IMG/VR virus record: IMGVR_UViG_3300029922_000100
Span: 1-48,965 of that record
Length of the DNA stretch: 48,965 nucleotides
Direction: 5' to 3' (one strand)
From: a virus
Shown piece after piece: positions 1-5,854 of the stretch (positions within the stretch are counted from its first letter, which is position 1; every line of letters begins with the position of its first letter). A program made the position numbers and the translations under genes. The notes under the pieces were generated by a model. It saw only the letters and a list, made by a program, of their open reading frames with translations, ran no database searches and was not told where the DNA came from.

Positions 1-1
1 T

Positions 2-70
2 GGTTATGCAATTTATTGTATCAAGAATCCAACAATATCTGTTCAAATGATGGCAAAATTATTGTCTTGA
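2..70 (+). CDS. C-terminal end of a DUF4116-like repeat protein (partial)
   Basis: This is the open 3' end of a gene that begins left of the window. The 22 visible residues (GYAIYCIKNPTISVQMMAKL...) closely match the end of the complete small gene at 42785-42958. The NG-x-AI-x-YI-x-NPT pattern resembles the DUF4116 repeat of unknown function. The TGA stop lies inside the -35 box of the next promoter, so the gene end and the promoter are fused. Confidence 0.6.
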   Translation, partial: GYAIYCIKNPTISVQMMAKLLS

Positions 71-95
71 CAACCAAACCAAAGTTTGATATACT
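67..95 (+). promoter_or_regulatory. sigma70-type promoter
   Basis: TTGACA (67-72) and TATACT (90-95) are separated by 17 bp. The spacer ends in TTTGA, as in most promoters of this window. It drives the small genes starting at 130. Confidence 0.85.
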
Positions 96-129
96 AATCT
101 TGTAGTTAAAAGAAAGGGCTAATATAAAA

Positions 130-324
130 TTGAAGGATTTGGTTATAAATCTCAATGAACTAGTTGCCGAAGGACATGGCGACATGAGGGTTTTTGCAAT
201 TCATGGTGCCAGCGGTGATGTCAATGAGGTCAGATATGGCCATATTTCCAATTACGTTGGTGAATGTGGACCATTTGATCTTGCACCAAATGAACAATAC
301 ATCTCTGTTTATATCGGAAATTAG
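130..324 (+). CDS. hypothetical protein, TTG start
   Basis: A 64-residue protein that I do not recognise. The chosen start is TTG because an AGAAAGGG ribosome binding site lies upstream and no ATG is suitably placed. It is the first gene after the promoter at 67-95. The predicted protein is soluble and slightly acidic, with no membrane segment or cysteine motif. Confidence 0.65.
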   Translation: MKDLVINLNELVAEGHGDMRVFAIHGASGDVNEVRYGHISNYVGECGPFDLAPNEQYISVYIGN

Positions 325-336
325 AAAAGGAACATC

Positions 337-600
337 ATGGCAAAATTAATCATAATCCTTGAAAAGTGTGTTAATAATGGCAATAAGAATATTTCTTGCC
401 CATATGCTGATTCTGAAAGAACACCGGGTGCGGGTTATGCTATGGATTATTTTTGCACATTAATGCCTGATTCTAAAGCCGAACACGGTTTTAAAAAAAC
501 TTCTGGTTATGTTGAATGGGATAGAGAAATAAATCCTATTCCGCTATGGTGTCCGATCATGGACGTGGAAGAAAAAGTTCTGAAAATTTTTGAGAGTTAA
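337..600 (+). CDS. hypothetical protein
   Basis: An 87-residue protein, unrecognised. A GGAACATC ribosome binding site precedes the ATG, which lies 12 bp after the preceding stop. It has scattered cysteines (C11, C21, C40, C72) that do not form an obvious zinc ribbon, and it ends in KIFES. It is co-directional and probably cotranscribed with its neighbours. Confidence 0.65.
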   Translation: MAKLIIILEKCVNNGNKNISCPYADSERTPGAGYAMDYFCTLMPDSKAEHGFKKTSGYVEWDREINPIPLWCPIMDVEEKVLKIFES

Positions 601-613
601 ATGGAGAGGTAGT

Positions 614-919
614 ATGAGCGCAGACAACGGAATATATATTGGAAAGTTCAGCGAAACTGATTATCGTGTTATCGAGGCTTCCGCTATTGATAATATTTTC
701 TGGCCTGATGGCGAGAATGCAGAATATATTCTTAATTATTTTGGTAATGCTAACGTCTGTGATACATTGATTGAGGCATATACAGAAGCAGATAAAATGT
801 ATACAGAATTTATGAATGATGATTTTGGTATACTTGAGTATGGAATTTCAGTAATTAATTTTTCTAAAACAATTGATGAATATGTTCAGGAAATGATATC
901 AACCAATCATGAAATCTAG
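614..919 (+). CDS. conserved phage protein, MSADNG family
   Basis: A 101-residue protein beginning MSADNGIYIG. This N-terminus recurs in many unrelated large phages in proteins of unknown function. The start at 614 is preferred over the upstream in-frame ATG at 590 because GGAGAGG lies 5 bp upstream. The 3' end overlaps the next gene by 11 bp, which suggests translational coupling. Confidence 0.7.
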   Translation: MSADNGIYIGKFSETDYRVIEASAIDNIFWPDGENAEYILNYFGNANVCDTLIEAYTEADKMYTEFMNDDFGILEYGISVINFSKTIDEYVQEMISTNHEI

Positions 920-1127
920 ATTTAAAGAGTTTGTTCTGTCTGTTTATCCTGCCGCCAGTGTTTATCAAGGGGTTGGTGCAAGATATACTATTATGGCCGA
1001 TAAAAATTCACAGTCAAACAATAACGATGCAACCAAAATAATATTTCTTAGCGACACCAAATCAACAGAAAATTCAGCATGGAAAGATGCTGCCAAAAAT
1101 ATTCGAGAAAAGGAAACAAAACAATGA
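909..1127 (+). CDS. outlying member of the FV-IYPdA small-protein family, altered C-terminus
   Basis: A 72-residue protein whose N-terminus (FKEFVLSVYPAASV) and C-terminal core (SAWKDAAKNIREK) match the paralogue arrays at 33.4-36.5 kb and 40.7-44.5 kb. The usual MLRKLES ending is replaced by ETKQ. The change occurs exactly where a 61-bp direct repeat begins (1107), so the natural 3' end was probably lost in that rearrangement. Confidence 0.65.
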   Translation: MKSRFKEFVLSVYPAASVYQGVGARYTIMADKNSQSNNNDATKIIFLSDTKSTENSAWKDAAKNIREKETKQ

Positions 1128-1204
1128 TTAAGAAGTCAGTATCTCTGCACAATGATAAGACAGATCGGTTAGAAAAGTTAATTGAAAAGGAAGTAAGATT
1201 CTAA
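1124..1204 (+). pseudogene. truncated duplicate start of the WGR gene
   Basis: A 26-codon reading frame whose first 14-15 codons are identical to the start of the gene at 1495. It then diverges and stops. It is a by-product of the 61-bp duplication. It may still be translated, since it has the same ribosome binding site and its TAA overlaps the next ATG. Confidence 0.55.
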
Positions 1205-1464
1205 TGGAGAGACCAAATAGTATTATATTAAAACGATGTGTTCTTTGTAAGAAAGAACAAATCTGGGAATCTTCTTGTGGGTCTGTTATCACAAAAGATT
1301 GGCATGATATAAATATAAAAACTAATGGAAACGCAGAGAGTAATTTTGGTTATTATATCAACTTGTCATATCCTTGTAGAAATGATAATATTTCTACAGT
1401 TTGTTGTCCTAATTGCATTCCAAAAGCAATTGAGCGATACCTAACAATTATAAAAACTTGGTAA
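1204..1464 (+). CDS. zinc-ribbon-like hypothetical protein
   Basis: An 86-residue protein with two CxxC pairs (C12-C15 and C69-C72) and additional cysteines, consistent with zinc binding. The ATG overlaps the preceding stop. It lies between the two copies of the 61-bp repeat, so it may be a recent arrival. Function unknown. Confidence 0.6.
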   Translation: MERPNSIILKRCVLCKKEQIWESSCGSVITKDWHDINIKTNGNAESNFGYYINLSYPCRNDNISTVCCPNCIPKAIERYLTIIKTW

Positions 1465-1494
1465 AATAGAATTCATGGAAAAGGAAACAAAACA

Positions 1495-1803
1495 ATGATT
1501 AAGAAGTCAGTATCTCTGCACAATGATAAGACAGATCGTGATGGTAAGAAGCACGATAAGGTTTATTATCTTCAAATTGTCGATGGTTCATCAACCGGAA
1601 AGTATACAGTTTCTTTCCAATATGGAAAACGCGGAGCAAAGTTGAAGTGGGGCAATCGCGACGGTAGCCAGAAAATGGAAGAGGTAAGTCTTTGGCAAGC
1701 AGAACGATATCTAGATGAAAAGGTGAGGGAACAGGAAAAGAAAGGATACCATATTATTCCTGATCCAGAAGACCTTTTGATGTTGATTGGATTTACGTTT
1801 TGA
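1495..1803 (+). CDS. WGR-domain protein
   Basis: A 102-residue protein that is essentially one WGR domain: a YYLQIV strand, GKYTVSFQYGKRG in the position of the family's WGR motif, and a C-terminal helix ending in KKGYH. WGR domains occur in PARPs and in MolR-like regulators, where they contact nucleic acid ends; the role in a phage is unknown. Here the WGR tripeptide itself is YGKRG. The gene has an AAGGAAAC ribosome binding site inside the 61-bp repeat. Confidence 0.75.
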   Translation: MIKKSVSLHNDKTDRDGKKHDKVYYLQIVDGSSTGKYTVSFQYGKRGAKLKWGNRDGSQKMEEVSLWQAERYLDEKVREQEKKGYHIIPDPEDLLMLIGFTF

Positions 1804-1804
1804 A

Positions 1805-1897
1805 TTTGTGGTTAGGCGTGATGAACTTTATGTAGCCAAGTGTAATCGGACGAGTTCCGGTGTGACAAGGTGAAGAGAGCACTAACCTAACCACAAA
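1805..1897 (+). ncRNA. candidate structured RNA closed by a 12-bp helix
   Basis: TTTGTGGTTAGG (1805-1816) pairs perfectly with CCTAACCACAAA (1886-1897). Inside are a 5-bp hairpin around CGG-ACGAGTT-CCG and a smaller GGTG/CACT hairpin. The size and layout resemble a tRNA, but the D-arm is poor and no CCA is encoded. It could be a degenerate tRNA or an intercistronic structured RNA between the WGR and DUF7666-like genes. Confidence 0.45.
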
Positions 1898-1933
1898 GTT
1901 TATTTGATTTATCTTTTAAGAAAGGAAAATAAA

Positions 1934-2596
1934 ATGATAAAGTTATATAAATTGACTGATGAGTTTGGTAATACTATGAATAATACTCATTGGGGAGAAA
2001 ATGTCTCTCATACAGCAATTGGTAAAGGCCAAATGCTCTGTTCTAACGATGTGATTCACGCATATGAATCGCCGCTGGTAGCGATATTAATGAATTGCGT
2101 TCATGGCAAATTCACTAACCCCATTTTATGGGAGGCCGAAGGGGAAGTTATTGTTCGAGATGGACGCATTAAATGCGGTGTCAAGACCTTAACTACACTT
2201 AAAAAGATTTCTCTTCCTGTAATTTCAATTGAACAAAGAGTGAAGATAGCTATTCACTGTTCTCTGGCTTTCCCTCAAAGCGAAGAGTATAAAACATGGG
2301 CAGAAAAGTGGTTAAGTGGGGAGAATAGAACTCATGCTGCCGCCAATCGAGCCTCCTGTGCTGCCCACTTATCGGCGCTTGACACCGATACTGACTACTT
2401 GTGGCGGCGCGTTAATGCCGCTGCTCAAGCTGCTGAATCCGCTACCGCATTAGCCGCGCAGCGCGGCAACGCCGCGCTCGGCAAGGACGCGGAGGCTTTC
2501 ACCGCATTAGCCGCTGATTGTGCTGCACAATGTGCTAAACATGGCAAAGAAAAGTTCGATTTAATTGGAATCATTGAAAAAGTGATGATGGACTGA
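1934..2596 (+). CDS. DUF7666-like phage protein with Ala-rich tail
   Basis: A 220-residue protein. The start at 1934 is chosen for the AAGAAAGGAAAA ribosome binding site; an in-frame ATG at 1904 has none. The N-terminal ~130 residues (MIKLYKLTDEFGN..., HAYESPLVAILMN, KCGVKTLTTLKKISLP, EQRVKIAIHCSLAF) follow the pattern of the phage DUF7666 family. The C-terminal part is an Ala-rich helical stretch encoded by clearly more GC-rich DNA (about 2335-2540). Function unknown. Confidence 0.7.
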   Translation: MIKLYKLTDEFGNTMNNTHWGENVSHTAIGKGQMLCSNDVIHAYESPLVAILMNCVHGKFTNPILWEAEGEVIVRDGRIKCGVKTLTTLKKISLPVISIEQRVKIAIHCSLAFPQSEEYKTWAEKWLSGENRTHAAANRASCAAHLSALDTDTDYLWRRVNAAAQAAESATALAAQRGNAALGKDAEAFTALAADCAAQCAKHGKEKFDLIGIIEKVMMD

Positions 2597-2639
2597 ACTT
2601 CTTCAAAAATTTTATCTTAATAATAGAAAGGAAAATAAA

Positions 2640-2864
2640 ATGACAAAATCAAAGAAAACGAAATACACTCTTTCTTTTGAAACTCGCGCAGAAGCTAATG
2701 CTTTTATCCGAGGATTAGAATTCAGAAGTATTTGTGAAAAAATCAAAAAGGCTAATTACGAAGAAATTAATAGATTGACTATGCCTTCTTTTGACGTTCA
2801 TTTCACTGTAGAAAGTTTTCCAGAAGTAATTTCTACTTTGAAAGAAAAAGGAATTATGGAATGA
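2640..2864 (+). CDS. hypothetical protein
   Basis: A 74-residue, lysine-rich N-terminus followed by a compact alpha/beta-looking domain (SFETRAEANAFIRGLEF). AAAGGAAAA precedes the ATG. Its stop overlaps the start of the next gene in ATGA. Confidence 0.65.
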   Translation: MTKSKKTKYTLSFETRAEANAFIRGLEFRSICEKIKKANYEEINRLTMPSFDVHFTVESFPEVISTLKEKGIME

Positions 2865-2974
2865 TATATTTTATAGAATTGCTTTTTATATACGCAGGTG
2901 TCCTTAGTTCTATATTTGTTCCAATTCTAATTTTAGATAGAATTTATCATGGTTACTGGTTTTATACTGGTTAA
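2861..2974 (+). CDS. 37-residue single-span membrane peptide
   Basis: Starts in the ATGA overlap with the preceding gene. A hydrophobic stretch of about 22 residues (FIELLFIYAGVLSSIFVPIL) is followed by a charged and aromatic tail. Probably a small inner-membrane protein; function unknown. Confidence 0.5.
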   Translation: MIYFIELLFIYAGVLSSIFVPILILDRIYHGYWFYTG

Positions 2975-2989
2975 TTATTGAAAGGAATT

Positions 2990-3121
2990 ATGAAATATTT
3001 TGATATAAACCATAAAGAAATAAATATTGGCGATATAGTTTTAACCCGCATCGGATATCCAGAGCAAAGATATTATCCACGGCGCGCAGCAAGCCATCGG
3101 CGACATTATTACTGCTATTGA
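2990..3121 (+). CDS. short hypothetical protein, probably 3'-truncated
   Basis: A 43-residue frame with an AAAGGAATT ribosome binding site. The first ~27 residues (MKYFDINHKEINIGDIVLTR...) look like a genuine N-terminus. The remainder (RRAASHRRHYYCY) is arginine- and tyrosine-rich and reads through GC-rich DNA in the wrong frame, so the original 3' half seems to be replaced by foreign sequence. Confidence 0.4.
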   Translation: MKYFDINHKEINIGDIVLTRIGYPEQRYYPRRAASHRRHYYCY

Positions 3122-3317
3122 CGAGCAGCAACTCTCCACCAACACCGAACTCTTCATCCAACTCACACCAAAGATCAAAGCCATCAACACAGCCCTCGCT
3201 CAGAGAAAGACATCACCACAAGACGTTACAACAGTTGATGGATATGGAGTTAAAAAAACTGGGTATACCGGAAGCACTTGCACACACTGGACCAACAGAT
3301 GGTGTGATCACAATTAA
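3066..3317 (+). pseudogene. GC-rich gene fragment without a start
   Basis: An open frame with coding-like composition (HGAQQAIGDIITAIDEQQLS..., ending in a tryptophan- and cysteine-containing tail) but no start codon. It is out of frame with the gene it follows. It is richer in C and G at third positions than its neighbours, consistent with an imported or relic fragment. I cannot assign a family. Confidence 0.4.
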
Positions 3318-3325
3318 AATAGTTG

Positions 3326-3354
3326 TTGACAAATGAACTAAAAGTTGATATACT
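3326..3354 (+). promoter_or_regulatory. sigma70-type promoter
   Basis: TTGACA (3326-3331), 17-bp spacer, TATACT (3349-3354), then the same TAATCTTGTAG initial region as the promoter at 67-95. No long gene follows; the hairpin at 3404-3442 does. Confidence 0.8.
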
Positions 3355-3403
3355 AATCTTGTAGTTGAGAAACCGTGCAATTGGCTGCTGTTAATCAAAA
3401 ATG

Positions 3404-3442
3404 ACGGGGTGGTTGAATACGGGCAAAACCACACCACCCCGT
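3404..3442 (+). terminator. stem-loop, possible terminator or small RNA structure
   Basis: ACGGGGTGGT (3404-3413) pairs perfectly with ACCACCCCGT (3433-3442) around a 19-nt loop. An AT-rich stretch with only a short T run follows, so it may be a weak terminator or a stable RNA element. Confidence 0.55.
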
Positions 3443-3475
3443 TAAAATAATTTTGGTTTATACCAAAAATAGTTG

Positions 3476-3504
3476 TTGACAAATGATAAATAAAGATGTA
3501 GTAT
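3476..3504 (+). promoter_or_regulatory. sigma70-type promoter
   Basis: TTGACA (3476-3481), 17-bp spacer, TAGTAT (3499-3504). The 13 bp AATAGTTGTTGACAAATGA context is nearly identical to the promoter 150 bp upstream, suggesting cassette duplication. Confidence 0.7.
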
Positions 3505-3529
3505 AAAAGAGTAGCAAGAATATAGGCTA

Positions 3530-3575
3530 CGATAATGACAATGTTTACAATGGTAGTTGTCATTATCGATTTTTA
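3530..3575 (+). terminator. intrinsic terminator
   Basis: CGATAATGACA (3530-3540) pairs with TGTCATTATCG (3558-3568) and is followed by ATTTTTAT. It lies only about 20-25 nt after the expected start of transcription from the promoter at 3476-3504, so the product would be a ~65-nt RNA. Confidence 0.7.
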
Positions 3576-3609
3576 TACCGCATAATTATTAAAAGGTTGG
3601 AGAAGGAAA

Positions 3610-3693
3610 ATGATCCATTTTACAAACCCGTTACAACTCGCACTGGCCCCCGCAAGTTATTGCGCCCGTCCAGTATTTGGTGCTAATGGTTAA
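3610..3693 (+). CDS. 27-residue peptide, possible leader
   Basis: ATG with a good GGAGAAGGA ribosome binding site, encoding a short proline- and alanine-rich peptide. A strong hairpin follows 23 bp later. This arrangement would suit a leader peptide, but nothing else supports translation. Confidence 0.3.
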   Translation: MIHFTNPLQLALAPASYCARPVFGANG

Positions 3694-3715
3694 GGTAAAT
3701 GGAAATTAATATTCC

Positions 3716-3752
3716 AAAGCCTCTAACCAAAATGAAAATGGTTAGAGGCTTT
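3716..3752 (+). terminator. strong hairpin, likely terminator
   Basis: A perfect 14-bp stem (AAAGCCTCTAACCA with its complement at 3739-3752) with a 9-nt loop. Only a weak T-containing tail follows. It separates the short-ORF region from the tRNA region. Confidence 0.65.
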
Positions 3753-3788
3753 AAAGTTTTGGGGGATAAGTTTAGTAATTTTTAACAT

Positions 3789-3860
3789 GGGTGATAGGTG
3801 TTGATAGGAGCACAATAGTCCTGCAAACTATGGGGTCGGGGGCGGTTCCCGAATCATCCA
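3789..3860 (+). tRNA. tRNA-like cloverleaf, apparent anticodon TGC, no CCA
   Basis: A 72-nt cloverleaf can be drawn: acceptor GGGTGAT/ATCATCC, D-arm GTGT/GCAC, anticodon stem ATAGT/ACTAT with loop CCTGCAA, and T-stem TCGGG/CCCGA. By position the anticodon is TGC (Ala). Position 33 is C instead of U, the T-loop (GGCGGTT) lacks the TTC core, and CCA is not encoded. It is either a degenerate tRNA or a tRNA mimic. Confidence 0.4.
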
Positions 3861-3926
3861 CAGAAATATTTATATAGTTCAAATGAAATTATGTCCACCA
3901 AGCATAAATAAAGATGCGGGGTGATT

Positions 3927-4784
3927 ATGGAAAAAGTAATATGTGAATTTTGTAATAAAGAATTTAGTATTAAAGGAATTCATTGTCATAAAGAAAGAAT
4001 GCACTTGGGCTTAAATTCAAAATATAGCAGTGGAAATAACGGAAAATATAGTAATATTGAATTTAAAGAACGAAGTAAATTAGCATATGAAAATAGAGTA
4101 GGACCAATAGAAGATCATAAAAAAATATGCGAACGGTGTAATAAAAATTTTATTTGGAGGGGAAGAAAAACATCAGTAGAATTTGAAAGAGTTAGATTTT
4201 GTGGCAGAAGTTGTGCCAATTCACATCAAATGTCAGATGAATGTCGTAAAAATTTATCCATATTAATGATTGCAAAAGCTGATGCAAAAGGAAGAAAACA
4301 AAGAAAATGTGGTGATAATAAATGCGTTATTTGTGATTTACAATTTTCAAATTACAGCACAAAAAAATTATGTAGTGAACAATGTCGGAAAATTTATTTT
4401 AATAGAAAACATGATCAATATTTAAGCACATTACCAGAAATAAAAAGATATAGGAAAGAATGCAAATTTAATTTTTTATTAAGAAATTTTCCTAACGAAT
4501 TTGATTTTGAATTTTTAAAAGAACATGGTATGTATTCAGCTAAAAACCATGGCAATAATATGAAAGGTATTTCAAGGGATCATATGGTAAGTATTTCATT
4601 TGGATTTAAAAATAAAATACCTTCTGAAATAATTAGTCATCCTGCAAATTGTAAATTAATATTTCAATCACAAAATGCATCAAAAAATATTAAATGCACA
4701 ATAACGATTGAAGAGTTAATAATGAGAATAGAAAATTGGAATAAGAAGTATAAATTTGATTTATGCAAGGGATGGTCCGGGTGA
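3927..4784 (+). CDS. zinc-finger HNH endonuclease, probable homing type
   Basis: A 285-residue protein with several Cys pairs (from C6/C9 onward) and a C-terminal HNH-like segment (residues ~214-260: SRDHMVS, then HPANCKL, then SQNASKN). These residues form the metal-binding DNA-cleaving fold in phage HNH nucleases. It is a free-standing gene in a tRNA cluster, as typical of homing endonucleases. The last codons and stop overlap the 5' 20 nt of the tRNA-Tyr gene. The start at ATG 3927 is preferred over GTG 3921. Confidence 0.8.
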   Translation: MEKVICEFCNKEFSIKGIHCHKERMHLGLNSKYSSGNNGKYSNIEFKERSKLAYENRVGPIEDHKKICERCNKNFIWRGRKTSVEFERVRFCGRSCANSHQMSDECRKNLSILMIAKADAKGRKQRKCGDNKCVICDLQFSNYSTKKLCSEQCRKIYFNRKHDQYLSTLPEIKRYRKECKFNFLLRNFPNEFDFEFLKEHGMYSAKNHGNNMKGISRDHMVSISFGFKNKIPSEIISHPANCKLIFQSQNASKNIKCTITIEELIMRIENWNKKYKFDLCKGWSG

Positions 4785-4852
4785 ACGGCCAACGGTCTGT
4801 AAAATCGTCGCCTTTCGAGGCATGGTGAGTTTGAGCCTCACCCCTTGCACCA
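4765..4852 (+). tRNA. tRNA-Tyr: tRNA-Tyr (GTA)
   Basis: Acceptor GCAAGGG/CCCTTGC with ACCA encoded, anticodon loop CTGTAAA (GTA), and a long variable arm as in bacterial tRNA-Tyr. The T-loop has TTTGAGC in place of TTCGA. The 5' half lies within the coding end of the HNH gene. Confidence 0.85.
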
Positions 4853-4862
4853 AGCGTTGTTG

Positions 4863-4961
4863 TATCGTGATCGTCTAAGGCGCAGAATTACTCGAACGTC
4901 TTGAGTATTCGAGGACATTTAACCGGGTTAAATAATGCAGCTTCGCCTACTGCTCACGATA
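4863..4961 (+). ncRNA. tRNA-like structured RNA, non-canonical, no CCA
   Basis: TATCGTG (4863-4869) pairs with CACGATA (4955-4961). Inside are an ACTCG/TGAGT stem with a 7-nt loop AACGTCT, a perfect ATTTAAC/GTTAAAT hairpin like a variable arm, and a GCAG/CTGC arm containing TTCGCC. U33 is absent and there is no CCA. It looks like a class II tRNA skeleton that has lost key features. Confidence 0.4.
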
Positions 4962-4975
4962 CGAGGTAAAGAATT

Positions 4976-5143
4976 ATGCAAAGAGAAACAGATGATGGTT
5001 ATAAAAGAACAAATAGAGAAATGGTTCAAGAACCAAAAGGTGCTGGAATTTGTTTTGGTTGTGATAGTATAATGGTTAGAGAAGGTTCAAAATGTAGAGT
5101 TTGCGGATCAAGACATGGTTTAAAAAAACAAGTAAGAAAATAG
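4976..5143 (+). CDS. 55-residue zinc-ribbon protein
   Basis: A small gene between tRNAs with a GAGG ribosome binding site. It has two CxxC pairs (CFGC and CRVC) 17 residues apart, a typical zinc ribbon or knuckle, and a basic C-terminus (LKKQVRK). Possibly a nucleic-acid-binding protein; function unknown. Confidence 0.6.
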   Translation: MQRETDDGYKRTNREMVQEPKGAGICFGCDSIMVREGSKCRVCGSRHGLKKQVRK

Positions 5144-5161
5144 TTATAAGAGATTAATTAT

Positions 5162-5236
5162 ATTCCCGTAGTTCAACGGATAGAATACAACCCTGCGAAG
5201 GTTCTGATGTAAGTTCGATTCTTACCGGGAATACCA
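5162..5236 (+). tRNA. tRNA-Arg: tRNA-Arg (GCG)
   Basis: Acceptor ATTCCCG/CGGGAAT, discriminator A, CCA encoded. Anticodon loop CTGCGAA gives GCG. T-arm GTAAG-TTCGATT-CTTAC is normal. The first anticodon-stem pair is a C-C mismatch. Confidence 0.85.
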
Positions 5237-5247
5237 AATTTAATAGT

Positions 5248-5334
5248 CAGGGTGGCGGCAGGTCTGGTTTGCCCCTCGTTCTGGAAACGAGCGTCATTAC
5301 GACATCAGAGGTTCAAATCCTCTCATCCTGACCA
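5248..5334 (+). tRNA. tRNA of uncertain isotype (Ser GGA or Pro TGG)
   Basis: Acceptor CAGGGTG/CATCCTG, A, CCA encoded. T-arm AGAGG-TTCAAAT-CCTCT is normal. The anticodon stem CTCGT/ACGAG encloses TCTGGAA, which by position reads TGG with C33. If the closing T-A pair opens, the 9-nt loop centres CTGGAAA, the usual Ser GGA loop. The extended variable region favours Ser. Confidence 0.65.
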
Positions 5335-5342
5335 AAGTTTTA

Positions 5343-5402
5343 ACTTCGTATGCACCTATCGCTTCTGGCCTCTCACACAGTCATGCCATTGAAAGATGAA
5401 GT
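5343..5402 (+). ncRNA. short helix-closed RNA, possible tRNA remnant
   Basis: ACTTCGT (5343-5349) pairs with ATGAAGT (5396-5402) and encloses only 46 nt, with a TGGC/GCCA inner stem. This is too short for a cloverleaf and has no CCA. It sits between two tRNAs and may be a deleted tRNA gene. Confidence 0.3.
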
Positions 5403-5438
5403 ATTTGGAAAACGGTAATAAGTTTTAATAATAACAAT

Positions 5439-5515
5439 GGGGAGTTAGCTGAGATGGCTTTTAGCGGGACTCCGAAAAGGTCTAGACGAGGATTCGAGCG
5501 CCTCACTCCCCACCA
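5439..5515 (+). tRNA. tRNA-Phe: tRNA-Phe (GAA)
   Basis: Acceptor GGGGAGT/ACTCCCC, A, CCA encoded. Anticodon stem GGACT/GGTCT (two G-T pairs) with loop CCGAAAA gives GAA, with C at position 33. The D- and T-arms can be drawn. Confidence 0.7.
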
Positions 5516-5542
5516 AAAATTTTAATAATAGGAGAGATTAAT

Positions 5543-5695
5543 ATGAATATTACACATGATTACGAAGATATGCAATATTTCAAAACTGTATCTACCAGTC
5601 TCCCCAAGGAGCGTAAGGAATATTGCGAGAGAACTATCAAACTTTTAAATGAAGCACATGAAATTGTTGTGTTGAAAAAGAAAGTTGGTAATTAA
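5543..5695 (+). CDS. 50-residue hypothetical protein
   Basis: A small gene between tRNA-Phe and tRNA-Pro with a GGAGAG ribosome binding site. The protein is a predicted charged helix (KERKEYCERTIKLLNEAHEI). Unrecognised. Confidence 0.55.
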   Translation: MNITHDYEDMQYFKTVSTSLPKERKEYCERTIKLLNEAHEIVVLKKKVGN

Positions 5696-5712
5696 AGGTT
5701 AAGTTTATATAT

Positions 5713-5798
5713 CGGGGTGTGGGTCAATGGAAGGCCGCTGGTTTTGGGAACCAGAATCCGAAAGGTGTATGCTGATTCGAGTTCAGCCACCCCGACCA
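5713..5798 (+). tRNA. tRNA-Pro: tRNA-Pro (TGG)
   Basis: Acceptor CGGGGTG/CACCCCG, A, CCA. Perfect anticodon stem CTGGT/ACCAG with loop TTTGGGA (TGG). T-arm GCTGA-TTCGAGT-TCAGC. Confidence 0.85.
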
Positions 5799-5854
5799 AA
5801 AATTAATAGTTCAAAATTCATCATCTCGACTAAATAGATATTAGAGGTAATGAT

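Larger units (their letters stand above)
1107..1538. repeat. 61-bp perfect direct repeat (1107-1167 and 1478-1538)
   Basis: Both copies begin GAAAAGGAAACAAAACAATG and include the ribosome binding site and first 15 codons of the WGR gene. They flank the zinc-ribbon gene at 1204-1464. The simplest reading is a duplication associated with gain of that gene. Confidence 0.85.

Noticed and set aside
3213-3563. Minus-strand 116-residue open frame
   Set aside because: It runs antisense through two promoters and two hairpins and has no plausible start signal; it is a shadow frame.
3788-3862. tmRNA tRNA-like domain
   Set aside because: No tag-peptide frame, no matching distant acceptor half and no T-loop signature; a degenerate tRNA is a simpler reading.
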